In this document: piece by piece, positions 35,401 to 44,257 of the stretch
How the letters are laid out: the number at the start of each line of letters is the position of its first letter
Position numbering within the stretch: position 1 is the stretch's first letter
Assembly: GCF_000686805.1 (NCBI RefSeq)
Contig: NZ_KK366017.1
Span: 124,001 to 188,000, forward strand
Direction: 5' to 3'
DNA from: Bacillus sp. UNC41MFS5
GTDB lineage: Bacteria; Bacillota; Bacilli; Bacillales_B; DSM-18226
DNA length: 64,000 nt
Translations under genes and position numbers: made by a program
The notes under the pieces: model-generated
The model's database searches: none
The model's input: the letters and a program-made list of their open reading frames with translations, nothing else
What the model was told of the DNA's origin: nothing

Positions 35401-35432
35401 AAAAAAATCCCTGCTTTAAATAAAGTGGGATT
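35401..35432 (-). terminator. Terminator after histidine kinase gene
   Basis: AATCCC...GGGATT encloses CTTTA/TAAAG; the minus-strand tail is TTTTTTTGTC. Confidence 0.6.
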
Positions 35433-35467
35433 GGTCATGCGAACTATGAAATTTCTTGTTTATTAGT

Positions 35468-36598
35468 TTAAGGGGTTAGGGCTTCAACAGGTAAGAGAAT
35501 CGAGAATGTAGTTTTATCTGGAGATGAATCACATTCTAAATTTCCCTTATGTTTTTCAATAATTTCTTTGCATACAAACAAGCCAAGACCTGTACCTAGT
35601 TTCTTTGTCGTAAAAAATGGTTCGAAAATGGATTTTCTTAGTTCAGCGGGAATCACAGGTCCATTGTTGGAAATATTGATTTTGATGAACTGATCTTCTA
35701 GACTGCTATTGATCTCGATTGTTGGATTCGGATTCTCATCATGATTCAATACATCAATTGCATTAAAGATGATATTAATTAATACCTGTCTAATTTCATC
35801 TGCATACCCATTAAGAGTAATATCTTCACGTAGATCTTTTCTTATTTTTACTTTTCCGTCAAGTATACTTGGATAAAGGAAGTTTAATACTTCTTCCACT
35901 AATGTATTTAAATTGAAGTTATCCTTTTCTTTACCAATCAACTCCTTCTTTGACAAAAGGAGGAATTGTGATATACGAAAATTAAGTTGATCCAATTCAC
36001 TTGAAATGATATCTAAATATTTCATCTCCGGATAATCAGCTTTAAGCAATTGGATAAATCCTTGAACAGACGTCAAGGGGTTTCTAAACTCATGAATAAA
36101 GCTAGAGGTCATTTGCCCAAGCAATGTTAATCGATCCTGATGTGTAGAATCGATGTGCATTGTTTTTTCTTCAATAATTTTGTTTTTTGCTTCAGAGTAA
36201 TGGGAAACAGCATAGTATAAAAATTTATCGAAACAAAAATTTACTTTATTTAATGCTTCCTGCAGGGCTGTCCATGGGATCCCAGTAGTACTTAATTGGC
36301 TGTATAAAACGGTTCTGCCAAGATTAACGTTATAAACAAAATCACCAAGGTTAATATCAGCCAAAACTCTTTCTTCCGATACTTCAATAGCAAGTTTTTC
36401 AATTATGTCTAAAAGTTCTTTTTCCGTCATTTTATGCATATTAAGTAAAACTTCGAGTAGAGCCTCGCCGTTTTCGTGAATTTTTAATTTAAAAGGATCC
36501 GTATTAGTGGTAACAATGGCATTTTCCCAATCTTGAATTATTTTCTGTTTATTTTGATTGAAAAAATCAATTAAATCTGTTTGGTTTTCCGTGAACAT
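35468..36598 (-). CDS. Soluble sensor histidine kinase
   Basis: 376 residues without membrane segments. A helical N-terminal sensor (about 1-150) resembles RsbR-type globin-like domains. The H-box is SSFIHEFRNPLTSVQGF. HATPase motifs follow: NIIFNAIDVL (N-box), ISNNGPVIP, FEPFFTTKKLGTGLGL. It is like the Bacillus kinases that feed the sporulation phosphorelay, and no response-regulator gene is adjacent, which also fits an orphan kinase. Its partner is unknown. Confidence 0.85.
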   Translation of the reverse strand: MFTENQTDLIDFFNQNKQKIIQDWENAIVTTNTDPFKLKIHENGEALLEVLLNMHKMTEKELLDIIEKLAIEVSEERVLADINLGDFVYNVNLGRTVLYSQLSTTGIPWTALQEALNKVNFCFDKFLYYAVSHYSEAKNKIIEEKTMHIDSTHQDRLTLLGQMTSSFIHEFRNPLTSVQGFIQLLKADYPEMKYLDIISSELDQLNFRISQFLLLSKKELIGKEKDNFNLNTLVEEVLNFLYPSILDGKVKIRKDLREDITLNGYADEIRQVLINIIFNAIDVLNHDENPNPTIEINSSLEDQFIKINISNNGPVIPAELRKSIFEPFFTTKKLGTGLGLFVCKEIIEKHKGNLECDSSPDKTTFSILLPVEALTP

Positions 36599-36751
36599 GC
36601 CGTTTTCCCCCTATGTTATTGACAAAAAACTGCTTATAGTATCTATTCGAGGTTTAAATAGAAAATCCTCCTTTATTTTAAAATAAAAATCTTGAATTTT
36701 ATCCTAATATCTCAATTACTGATTCTATTAGGTATTTATAAAGACAAGAAT

Positions 36752-36784
36752 GGAAAAGGGCCTCAAGCTCTTTTCTTTTTTTTT
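36752..36784 (-). terminator. Hairpin in the kinase-feoA gap
   Basis: GAAAAGGGC and GCTCTTTTC form a weak stem followed on the plus strand by a long T-run. It lies within a 318-base gene-free gap; the only other element seen there is the Fur box. Confidence 0.4.
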
Positions 36785-36877
36785 GTATAGTGCTTGTCGT
36801 TGGTTCTTGAAAATTCTTCAAAGTTTTGACAAATTTAATAAGCTTTTTAACTAAAAAAAAGTGTTAAAATACAAGAA

Positions 36878-36892
36878 AGATAATCATTCTCA
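36878..36892. promoter_or_regulatory. Fur box upstream of feoA
   Basis: AGATAATCATTCTCA matches the 7-1-7 Fur consensus TGATAATNATTATCA in 13 of 15 positions and lies 24 bases before the feoA start. Confidence 0.7.
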
Positions 36893-36916
36893 ATTAGTGG
36901 AGATAGGGTGATATAT

Positions 36917-37141
36917 ATGTTTGGTTCTTTAAAAGCAGGAGATAAAGGGAAAATTATTGATATTTCTCTTGTAGGTCACCTGGTACAAAGACGTTTACTT
37001 GACTTAGGGATCACTGAAGGCTCAGAAGTGTGTGTGAAGTGTGTCATGCCATTTGGCGGTCCAGTAATGATTGAATCTTGCGGACAATGTGTAGGTATTC
37101 GCCGCAGAGAAGCAGTTCGAATTGAAGTGGAGAGAATATAA
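36917..37141 (+). CDS. feoA: Ferrous iron transport protein A
   Basis: 74 residues with an SH3-like fold typical of FeoA (LKAGDKGKIIDISLVGHLVQ, RLLDLGITEGSEV). It is thought to regulate the FeoB channel. ATG 36917 has AGGGTG upstream. Its stop overlaps the feoB start (TAATG), so the two are coupled, and a Fur box upstream predicts induction by iron starvation. Confidence 0.92.
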   Translation: MFGSLKAGDKGKIIDISLVGHLVQRRLLDLGITEGSEVCVKCVMPFGGPVMIESCGQCVGIRRREAVRIEVERI

Positions 37142-39144
37142 TGGAAATCGCTCTTATTGGAAATCCCAATACAGGGAAAACTTCATTGTTTAATAATCTT
37201 ACAGGTTCCTATGAGTATGTTGGTAACTGGAGCGGTGTAACCGTTGAAAAAAAAGTTGGGGTTTTTAAAAATAATATTGGTCATTTAATTGATTTACCGG
37301 GTGTGTATACACTTAATCCGTTATCGAAGGATGAAGGGGTGGTTACATCCTTTTTTCTTAATGAATCAGTGGATCACTTGCTAAATATATTAGATGCTTC
37401 ACAATTAGAACGAAATTTACATCTGACCTTGCAATTGCTAGAGTTTGAAAAACCAGCACTTATTGGACTTAATATGGCCGATGTAGCAAATAAACGCGGG
37501 ATTCAGATAGATGCATCTAAACTTTCAAACCTTCTCGGAGTGCCAGTTGTTCCTGTTGTGGCAAGAAGTGGTAAGGGCTGTGATAAATTAGTTGATGTCA
37601 TATCAACTCAATCAATTCAGCCTGCTAAAAAAAGCCTTGTTTACTATGGTAAGGAGGTAGAAGCAGCAATTGTCGCTTTGACAGCAGAGATTAATGGCAA
37701 AACCGGCCTTTCTGGACGATTTCTAGCTATTCAATATTTTGAAGGAAATGAATATGTTAGAAACTATGTAAATAGTATTGTTGGAGTACAAAAGCTTAAT
37801 GATCTAATGGTTAACTTGGAGTCAACCTTACAAACACTTTTTAATGTAAAATCATTAGCAAACTATATTTATCAAAAAAGAAAAGAAGTAATAGAAAAAA
37901 TCGTCGTCGAAGTGGCTAAAAAAAGTAACTTTGACATTCCACTCTCTGAAAAAATTGATATGATCGTTACCAATCGTTTTTTAGGAATGCCCATTTTCTT
38001 ACTGCTTATGTATGTCATGTTTATGCTGACTTTTGATTGGCTCGGAACACCATTATCTGACGTTCTGGACGGATTTTTAACAGGACCAATTACTAAAGGA
38101 TTTGAGTCGGTTTTAACCGCTATTCATGCTTCAAGTTTTATTCATGCATTAATTATTGATGGGCTAGTTGCTGGGGTAGGCGGTGTACTCGTATTTGTAC
38201 CACAAATCTTCATCCTATTTTTCTTTATTTCTTTATTAGAAGATTCCGGGTACATGGCTCGTGTTGCATTGGTAATGGACCGAATCATGGAGTCAGTTGG
38301 ATTAAATGGGAAGGCGTTTATCCCGATGATGATTGGCTTCGGCTGTAATGTACCAGGAATAATGGCAGCAAGAACAATAGAGACACCACGGGAAAGGCTG
38401 GTAACCATATTGCTTACCCCGTTAATGTCCTGTTCAGCACGATTGCCAGTGTATGCGTTATTTGTAGGAGCTTTTTTTGCAGGAAATAAGGCGTTAGTTG
38501 TTCTAAGCCTATATGTCCTTGGGATTGTGGTTGCATTGGTCTTGGCAAAAGTCTTTTCGTCTACATTACTAAAATCGGAAACTTCATTATTTGTTATAGA
38601 ACTGCCCCCTTACCGTCTTCCCCAGTTTCAATCACTGTGGAGGAGTACTTGGGATAAAGGAAAGGGGTTTGTTAGAAAAGCTGGAACATTTATTTTTGCG
38701 GGTTCTGTCTTTATCTGGTTATTATCTTATGCTGGCCCCAATGGTTTAAAGGTTGACATGGATGAAAGTTATTTAGCCTCGATTGGGAATGTAATCGCCC
38801 CAATTTTTGATCCAATTGGATTTGGAACATGGCAGGCATCCGCCTCGTTAATTACTGGGTTCTTGGCAAAAGAGGCCATTATTTCTACCATGAATATTAT
38901 TTATTTTGTTCCGAAAGATGTAAGTTTGCAAGGATTATTGGCGGACTATTATACCCCGCTTGCTGCCTATAGTTTCATGGTTTTCATTTTGTTATACATC
39001 CCATGCCTAGCGACGGTTGCAACTATCTATAAAGAAACAAATTCAAGGAAATGGACAGCTTTTTCTATGATATATGCATTTGCAATTGCTTATGTGCTTT
39101 CTTTGATTATCTATCAAGGTGGCAAATTGATAGGACTTGTTTAA
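37141..39144 (+). CDS. feoB: Ferrous iron transport protein B
   Basis: 667 residues: an N-terminal GTPase with GNPNTGKTS (residues 7-15), DLPGVYTL, and NMAD, then a helical linker and a membrane domain with about 8 helices, including the Gate motif region GFGCNVPGIMAARTIE and MSCSARLPVY. It imports Fe2+. It is co-transcribed with feoA and a downstream Cys-rich small protein. Confidence 0.95.
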   Translation: MEIALIGNPNTGKTSLFNNLTGSYEYVGNWSGVTVEKKVGVFKNNIGHLIDLPGVYTLNPLSKDEGVVTSFFLNESVDHLLNILDASQLERNLHLTLQLLEFEKPALIGLNMADVANKRGIQIDASKLSNLLGVPVVPVVARSGKGCDKLVDVISTQSIQPAKKSLVYYGKEVEAAIVALTAEINGKTGLSGRFLAIQYFEGNEYVRNYVNSIVGVQKLNDLMVNLESTLQTLFNVKSLANYIYQKRKEVIEKIVVEVAKKSNFDIPLSEKIDMIVTNRFLGMPIFLLLMYVMFMLTFDWLGTPLSDVLDGFLTGPITKGFESVLTAIHASSFIHALIIDGLVAGVGGVLVFVPQIFILFFFISLLEDSGYMARVALVMDRIMESVGLNGKAFIPMMIGFGCNVPGIMAARTIETPRERLVTILLTPLMSCSARLPVYALFVGAFFAGNKALVVLSLYVLGIVVALVLAKVFSSTLLKSETSLFVIELPPYRLPQFQSLWRSTWDKGKGFVRKAGTFIFAGSVFIWLLSYAGPNGLKVDMDESYLASIGNVIAPIFDPIGFGTWQASASLITGFLAKEAIISTMNIIYFVPKDVSLQGLLADYYTPLAAYSFMVFILLYIPCLATVATIYKETNSRKWTAFSMIYAFAIAYVLSLIIYQGGKLIGLV

Positions 39145-39165
39145 TTCTAGAAAGAGGTGGAGCAA

Positions 39166-39321
39166 ATGATTGCCAATATTTTAATTGGAGCAGCTATTTT
39201 TGGATACGCATCATGGGCTTTAGTTAGGTTTATAAATAAATCAAAAAAGGGAAAATGCGGGGCATGCGATTTGAAAAATTCATGTTCCAGCAATTGTGGA
39301 ATACCGCCCAAATCCTTATAA
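39166..39321 (+). CDS. FeoB-associated Cys-rich membrane protein
   Basis: A 51-residue protein with one membrane helix (MIANILIGAAIFGYASWALV) and a C-terminal CGACDLKNSCSSNCG cluster. AGAGGTGG precedes ATG 39166, 22 bases after feoB. Small proteins of this type commonly follow feoB in Firmicutes; they may bind iron or act like FeoC. Confidence 0.85.
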   Translation: MIANILIGAAIFGYASWALVRFINKSKKGKCGACDLKNSCSSNCGIPPKSL

Positions 39322-39328
39322 ATTATTG

Positions 39329-39359
39329 AAACTGCTATCTATAAAGGTAGCAGTTTTTT
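39329..39359 (+). terminator. Intrinsic terminator of the feo operon
   Basis: AACTGCTA pairs with TAGCAGTT, then TTTT. Confidence 0.8.
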
Positions 39360-39387
39360 GATGCTAGGATTTGAAGAATTGAGTAAA

Positions 39388-39407
39388 CTAGTGTAAAATT
39401 ACACTAG
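39388..39407. promoter_or_regulatory. Palindromic operator upstream of the HTH gene
   Basis: CTAGTGTAAAATTACACTAG is a 20-base inverted repeat with one mismatch, 24 bases before the HTH gene start, suiting autoregulation; a partial repeat (CTAGTTGTAATT) follows. Confidence 0.6.
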
Positions 39408-39431
39408 TTGTAATTGAAGGAAGGGCTTAAC

Positions 39432-39887
39432 TTGACCAGAGATGAAATTATAATGCAGGTTTCTGAAAAGCTTCGCCTCATACGGACGGAAGTCGGCTAT
39501 ACACAGGATAAAATGGCGGACATTATTGGTGTCTCAAAGAAAACACTGGTTCAAATTGAGAAAGGTAGAGTTTTAGCCAACTGGTCTACTGTAGTTTCGA
39601 TTTGTGCACTATTTCGTGAAACTGAAACAGTCCAATTTTTATTTGGGAATGAGCCGCTCGAGGTGTTAGAAACGGTTGCCCGCGAAGGAATAGATATTCG
39701 GAAGTCAAAAACACTCGGCGGCCGGATTTGGTGGAGAGTTGTTTCGAAAAAGAACGGGTATATTCTTCAACAAAATATTCTTAGTAAACATTTTCGGATT
39801 TTGGATGAAGAAAATTATCGGATTTTTAGCAGTATTGATGAAAAGGTATCGAAACAACGTTTTAAAGAATTGGCCAAAAATGAATAA
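39432..39887 (+). CDS. XRE-type helix-turn-helix regulator
   Basis: An N-terminal Cro/CI-like helix-turn-helix (LRLIRTEVGYTQDKMADIIG, VSKKTLVQIEKGRV) is followed by a roughly 80-residue tail with IWWRVVSKKNGYILQQN, of unknown function. TTG 39432 has GGAAGGG upstream and is chosen over TTG 39414. A palindrome before it suggests autoregulation. It is followed by a terminator, so the PBP gene has its own promoter. Confidence 0.8.
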   Translation: MTRDEIIMQVSEKLRLIRTEVGYTQDKMADIIGVSKKTLVQIEKGRVLANWSTVVSICALFRETETVQFLFGNEPLEVLETVAREGIDIRKSKTLGGRIWWRVVSKKNGYILQQNILSKHFRILDEENYRIFSSIDEKVSKQRFKELAKNE

Positions 39888-39895
39888 ATGACATG

Positions 39896-39932
39896 AAAAA
39901 GATGGAAATCCGCCATCTTTTTTCTTTTTTTT
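39896..39932 (+). terminator. Intrinsic terminator
   Basis: AAAAAGATGG and CCATCTTTTT form the stem, followed by a long T-run. Its presence argues against a PBP start at ATG 39893. Confidence 0.75.
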
Positions 39933-40015
39933 GGAATACTAATATCGTCATAAAAACTTTCCCTATCTTCGAAAATTTTACCCATGATAGATTACAGATA
40001 AAGGATGTTTTTCAT

Positions 40016-42061
40016 TTGGTATCAAAAGAGAAAATGAAGGCCATATTCAATAACTTGAAAAAGTGGCACTTGCTCCAAATCATAGTGCTTTCTATGTTAA
40101 GCATCATCTTAAGTTTTTTTGGACTACTTTATTATTTTTCCAAGGATGCAGATATATCTGGACTTAAGAACGAGCTGCCACAGGCTACCGTGTTTTATGA
40201 TGTGAATGAGGAAGTAGCAAGTAAAGTGTCGTCGAATAAAAATGAAGGTGTCTCTATTAAGCAAGTTCCAGATTCAATGAAAAACGCGATTGTTGCTATT
40301 GAGGATCGTCGATTTTATCAACATGGCGGTGTGGATTTAATTGGAACATCAAGGGCGCTCATCCGTGACCTAAAAGCTAGAGGAATGGTTGAAGGAGGCA
40401 GCACCATAACTCAACAATTAACGAAGAATACACTTCTCACCTCACAAAAAACCTTAAATAGGAAGATGGAGGAAGTTTTTTTAGCACTACAGATTGAGCG
40501 GGAATATTCAAAACCAGAAATTTTGCAAATGTATTTAAATCAAATTTATTTTGGAAATGGTGCTTGGGGGATTAAAACGGCTGCGAGCAAATATTTTGCC
40601 AAAGAGGTTAATGACCTGTCAATCAGTGAATCTGCATTACTCGCAGGACTAATTAAAGCACCTTCCGCACTGAATCCTTATGAACATATGGAATTGGCGA
40701 CAAAAAGGAGAAATCTAGTATTAGTACAAATGAAGAAACAAGGGTATATTTCCGATTCTCAGTATGAAAAAGCTATGCATGAAAAAGTAATATTGAATGA
40801 TAAGGGCGGTGACCCGTTCCGAGGCAAATTTCCATACTATGTTGATCAGGTTTTAGAAGAGGCTATAAAACTATATGGATTATCACAGGATGAATTACTA
40901 ACGGGCGGCTATCAAATTTTTACAGAACTTGAACCAGAAATGCAAACATCCATGGAAGAGACTTATCAAAATGAATCCTTATTTCAAGAAGGAAAAGATA
41001 ATACCCTAGTTCAAAGCGGTGGTGTCCTCTTAGATCCCAAGACAGGTGGAATTAAGGCGATTGTTGGAGGCAGAGGGAAACATTCGTTTAGAGGCTATAA
41101 TCGAGCTTCGCAATTAAAGGCTCAACCTGGTTCGTCCTTTAAGCCATTAGCGGTATATACACCTGCACTTGAAGAAGGTTGGAAAATCACTGATATGTTA
41201 AAAGATGAGCCAATGACATTTGGGAGTTATCAACCAAGTAATTACGATGATCAATATGCTGGTCAGGTGCCCATGTATGAAGCTGTAAAAGAATCTAAAA
41301 ACGTTTCTGCTGTGTGGTTGCTGAACGAACTTGGGATTGAAAAAGGATTAGATTCAATTAAGCGGTTTGGAATTTCATTGGATAAAAATGACCGGAATTT
41401 ATCCCTTGCCCTAGGTGGTTTGCACAAAGGTGTCTCTCCTTTGAACATGGCTGAAGCCTTTTCCGTTTTTCCGAATAACGGTGTAAGAACGAAGGCCCAT
41501 ACGATAAAGAAAATTGTTGATGCTGACGGAAAGGTTGTCGCTGTCTGGAAAGCAAAAAAAGAAAGAGTCACAACCAAGGCCGTAACCGACAATATGACGA
41601 CCATGCTCCTTGGTGTTGTCGAACAAGGTACAGGTCAGGCTGCACAAATACCTGGCCGAGAAACAGCTGGAAAAACTGGTTCAACTCAGGTTCCGATAGA
41701 AGGGATAAATGGCTTGAAGGATCAATGGTTTGTGGGGTATACCACACAACTGGTCGGGGCGATTTGGGTTGGCTATGATAAAACAGACAAGGATCATTAT
41801 ATCAAGCCTGTCAGCAATAAGGGTTCAGCAGTTGTTTTTCGGGAAGTTATGATGAAGGCATTAACGAATGAGCCTGCTGAAAGCTTTAATGTCCCGCATA
41901 TCTCCACATTGATTGAAAAGAAAAAGCAGGAAGATGCTGCTAAGAATCGTTTTAATTTTCAAGAGAATTTTAATAACGAAGTTCAGAAATGGGAAGAGAA
42001 ATGGAATAAACAAAAGGAAAAGTGGGGAAAAAAATGGAATGATAAGGGAAAAGGGCATTAA
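40016..42061 (+). CDS. Class A penicillin-binding protein (transglycosylase/transpeptidase)
   Basis: A short cytoplasmic tail and one membrane helix (IIVLSMLSIILSFFGLLYYF) precede a GT51 domain (AIEDRRFYQHGGVDL, EGGSTITQQLTKN) and a transpeptidase domain with SxxK in PGSSFKPL, SxN in ESKNVSAVW and KTG in AGKTGSTQ. A Lys/Trp-rich charged tail ends the protein. The start is uncertain: TTG 40016 follows AAAGGA and ATG 40034 is next; an ATG at 39893 lies inside a terminator. It builds peptidoglycan. Confidence 0.9.
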   Translation: MVSKEKMKAIFNNLKKWHLLQIIVLSMLSIILSFFGLLYYFSKDADISGLKNELPQATVFYDVNEEVASKVSSNKNEGVSIKQVPDSMKNAIVAIEDRRFYQHGGVDLIGTSRALIRDLKARGMVEGGSTITQQLTKNTLLTSQKTLNRKMEEVFLALQIEREYSKPEILQMYLNQIYFGNGAWGIKTAASKYFAKEVNDLSISESALLAGLIKAPSALNPYEHMELATKRRNLVLVQMKKQGYISDSQYEKAMHEKVILNDKGGDPFRGKFPYYVDQVLEEAIKLYGLSQDELLTGGYQIFTELEPEMQTSMEETYQNESLFQEGKDNTLVQSGGVLLDPKTGGIKAIVGGRGKHSFRGYNRASQLKAQPGSSFKPLAVYTPALEEGWKITDMLKDEPMTFGSYQPSNYDDQYAGQVPMYEAVKESKNVSAVWLLNELGIEKGLDSIKRFGISLDKNDRNLSLALGGLHKGVSPLNMAEAFSVFPNNGVRTKAHTIKKIVDADGKVVAVWKAKKERVTTKAVTDNMTTMLLGVVEQGTGQAAQIPGRETAGKTGSTQVPIEGINGLKDQWFVGYTTQLVGAIWVGYDKTDKDHYIKPVSNKGSAVVFREVMMKALTNEPAESFNVPHISTLIEKKKQEDAAKNRFNFQENFNNEVQKWEEKWNKQKEKWGKKWNDKGKGH

Positions 42062-42178
42062 TGTTCCTCTATGTGACGAAAGATATTTGAAACAATTCAG
42101 AAAAATGGGAATTGACTTTTAAAAGAACTGGTGATAACCTACAAAGGAAGTAAAAAAAGGAAAGGGAGGGTTACAAAA

Positions 42179-42253
42179 ATGACTAATTTCAATCATGTTT
42201 CTTTAACAATTAAATATTTGAATGTAACCTGTCCTGAAGAAATTTCCTGTTAA
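42179..42253 (+). CDS. 24-residue leader peptide of the bmrCD attenuator
   Basis: GGGAGGG precedes ATG 42179. The peptide MTNFNHVSLTIKYLNVTCPE ends in EISC. Codons 16-18 contain GTAACCTGT, which can pair with ACAGGTTAC (42290-42298) inside the following terminator. This is the layout of a translational-attenuation leader such as that before Bacillus bmrCD. The peptide itself need not have a function. Confidence 0.65.
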   Translation: MTNFNHVSLTIKYLNVTCPEEISC

Positions 42254-42329
42254 TTTATCAATGTGAAGAAATTGATTACTGATAAAAACACAGGTTACGT
42301 TTTCTTTAATACGTGACGTGTGTTTTTTT
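42224..42329 (+). promoter_or_regulatory. Attenuator: mutually exclusive antiterminator and terminator
   Basis: GTAACCTGT (42224-42232) pairs perfectly with ACAGGTTAC (42290-42298). Alternatively AAACACAGGTTACGT (42286-42300) pairs with ACGTGACGTGTGTTT (42311-42325) and is followed by TTTT. The shared segment makes the two hairpins exclusive. Ribosome position on the leader peptide would decide which forms. Confidence 0.65.
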
Positions 42330-42348
42330 GTCCCTTTTTTTAAAAGGA

Positions 42349-42381
42349 GGCATACTGCACTGTTGCGGTATGTCTTTTTTT
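42349..42381 (+). terminator. Second intrinsic terminator in the bmrCD leader
   Basis: GGCATACTGC pairs with GCGGTATGTC (two mismatches/G-U) and runs into TTTTTTT. Two terminators in a row would keep basal expression very low. Confidence 0.65.
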
Positions 42382-42411
42382 ATAGTTCAAAACCAATTTG
42401 AAGGAGGAAAT

Positions 42412-42537
42412 ATGGATGAGATATTTGGATGGGTCTTGGACAGGAAATACAGCAGGGGCAATAGATGGCGGATAGTAAAACATAAGGGGGAAGTTAGTTA
42501 TGTTTGCGGTGTTAAAAAAATTAAGTTGGTTCTTTAA
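42412..42537 (+). CDS. 41-residue small protein overlapping bmrC
   Basis: GAAGGAGGAAAT precedes ATG 42412. The product reads MDEIFGWVLDRKYSRGNRWR and continues with IVKHKGEVSYVCG; it is basic and protein-like. It overlaps the bmrC start by 38 bases in another frame, which suggests translational coupling. It could correspond to the small bmrB/yheJ gene of Bacillus, but I cannot verify that. Confidence 0.55.
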   Translation: MDEIFGWVLDRKYSRGNRWRIVKHKGEVSYVCGVKKIKLVL

Positions 42538-44257
42538 AGAAAATTGGCAGCGATATGTCATCGCAATTACACTATTAATTTTAGTCGGTATATTGGATGT
42601 GATTCCGCCTAAATTAATCGGATTGGCGATCGATGATATTCATGAAGGCAGTATAAATAATAAGAAAATAATACAATACCTTGGAATTCTTTTGGCAATC
42701 ATGGTTTCATCTTATGCAATAACCTATATCTGGATGTATCGATTGTTTGGAGGAGCCTTTCTCGTTGAAAGGAAGCTTAGGTCCAGATTCGTTGCTCACT
42801 TACTAAAAATGACTCCAATATTCTATGAAAAAAATAGGACTGGAGATTTAATGGCGCGTGCCACCAATGATTTAAAGGCCATTTCAATCACAGCAGGTTT
42901 TGGGATCCTGACACTCGTAGATTCAAGTGTATGGATGCTGACACTATTGTTAACGATGGGAATTTTAATTAGTTGGAAGTTAACACTAGCGGCAATAATT
43001 CCGCTGCCAATTATGGCGATTTTAATGCAAATGTATGGAAAAAGAATTCATACCCGCTTCATGGAAGCCCAAGATGCGTTTGGTGAATTGAATGACCGAG
43101 TACTTGAATCAGTTGCAGGAGTTAGAGTCATCCGTGCTTTTGTTCAAGAATCCGCAGATAGCAAGCGCTTTCATCAACTTACGGAAGATGTCTATCACAA
43201 GAACATAAACGTTGCAAAAATTGACGCATTATTTGACCCAACGATTAAAGTGCTTGTAGGTATTAGTTACTTAATTGGCCTCGGGTATGGTGCCTATTTA
43301 GTTTTCCATCAATCGATAACATTGGGCAATCTTGTTTCGTTTAATGTGTATCTAGGGATGCTAATCTGGCCCATGTTCGCAATAGGCGAGTTGATCAATG
43401 TGATGCAGAGGGGGAATGCTTCACTTGACCGCGTTAATGAAACACTTAGCTATGAGGAAGAAGTCGTCAGTCCTCTAGACCCAGTTTCCATACAGCGTGC
43501 AGATCGAATTGATTATCAAAAAGTAACTTTCCGTTATCCCTCTTCGAAGAATGATAACCTAAATCAGGTTGATGTTATGCTGCTACATGGGCAGACATTG
43601 GGTATTGTTGGTAAAACAGGCTCAGGAAAGACCACCTTTATTAAGCAGTTATTAAGACAATATCCACTAGGCGATGGAGAAGTAACCATATCTGGGGTAT
43701 CTTTAGAAGAGCAAACCATAAATCAAGTTCGCGACTGGATTGGTTATGTGCCTCAGGATCATGTGCTGTTTTCTCGAAGTGTGAAAGAGAATATCCTTTT
43801 TGGCAGGAAAGATGCAAGCGATGAAGAATTAGAAGAGGCCATTGATTTAGCTGCATTTCGAAAAGATCTTGCCCTTCTTCCAGAAGGATTAAGTACGCTC
43901 GTTGGAGAAAAGGGTGTGGCCTTATCAGGAGGGCAAAAACAACGAATCTCAATTGCGCGCGCACTGATCAAAAATCCAGAAATCCTAATCCTCGATGATT
44001 CCTTGTCGGCAGTTGATGCCAAAACAGAAAAACGAATCATTGATAATATTAGAAAGGTAAGAAATGACAAGACCACAATCATTACCACACATCGAATGTC
44101 CGCTGTCCAACATGCCGACCATATTATTGTTTTAGATGATGGCAGAATTGTCGAAGAAGGGACACATGAGGATCTTCTTGAACATGATGGGTGGTATAAA
44201 GAACAATTTATTCGCCAGCAGATTGCAGGGAAGATAGAGGAAGAGGTGCAAGCATGA
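42500..44257 (+). CDS. bmrC: Heterodimeric multidrug ABC exporter subunit BmrC
   Basis: 585 residues, the length of B. subtilis YheI/BmrC. Six membrane helices precede an ATPase with Walker A GIVGKTGSGKTT, signature LSGGQKQR and Walker B LILDDSLSAV. The position after Walker B is Asp instead of Glu (DD), the degenerate catalytic site expected of this subunit. GGGGGAAG precedes ATG 42500. It is coupled to bmrD by an ATGA overlap and controlled by the upstream attenuator. Confidence 0.88.
   Translation: MFAVLKKLSWFFKENWQRYVIAITLLILVGILDVIPPKLIGLAIDDIHEGSINNKKIIQYLGILLAIMVSSYAITYIWMYRLFGGAFLVERKLRSRFVAHLLKMTPIFYEKNRTGDLMARATNDLKAISITAGFGILTLVDSSVWMLTLLLTMGILISWKLTLAAIIPLPIMAILMQMYGKRIHTRFMEAQDAFGELNDRVLESVAGVRVIRAFVQESADSKRFHQLTEDVYHKNINVAKIDALFDPTIKVLVGISYLIGLGYGAYLVFHQSITLGNLVSFNVYLGMLIWPMFAIGELINVMQRGNASLDRVNETLSYEEEVVSPLDPVSIQRADRIDYQKVTFRYPSSKNDNLNQVDVMLLHGQTLGIVGKTGSGKTTFIKQLLRQYPLGDGEVTISGVSLEEQTINQVRDWIGYVPQDHVLFSRSVKENILFGRKDASDEELEEAIDLAAFRKDLALLPEGLSTLVGEKGVALSGGQKQRISIARALIKNPEILILDDSLSAVDAKTEKRIIDNIRKVRNDKTTIITTHRMSAVQHADHIIVLDDGRIVEEGTHEDLLEHDGWYKEQFIRQQIAGKIEEEVQA

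Noticed and set aside
39893..40033. N-terminal extension of the PBP from ATG 39893
   Set aside because: The first codons lie in a terminator hairpin and T-run, and the encoded residues do not resemble a PBP N-terminus.
43641..44088. Minus-strand open frames within bmrC
   Set aside because: They are antisense shadows of the conserved ABC ATPase domain without start signals.
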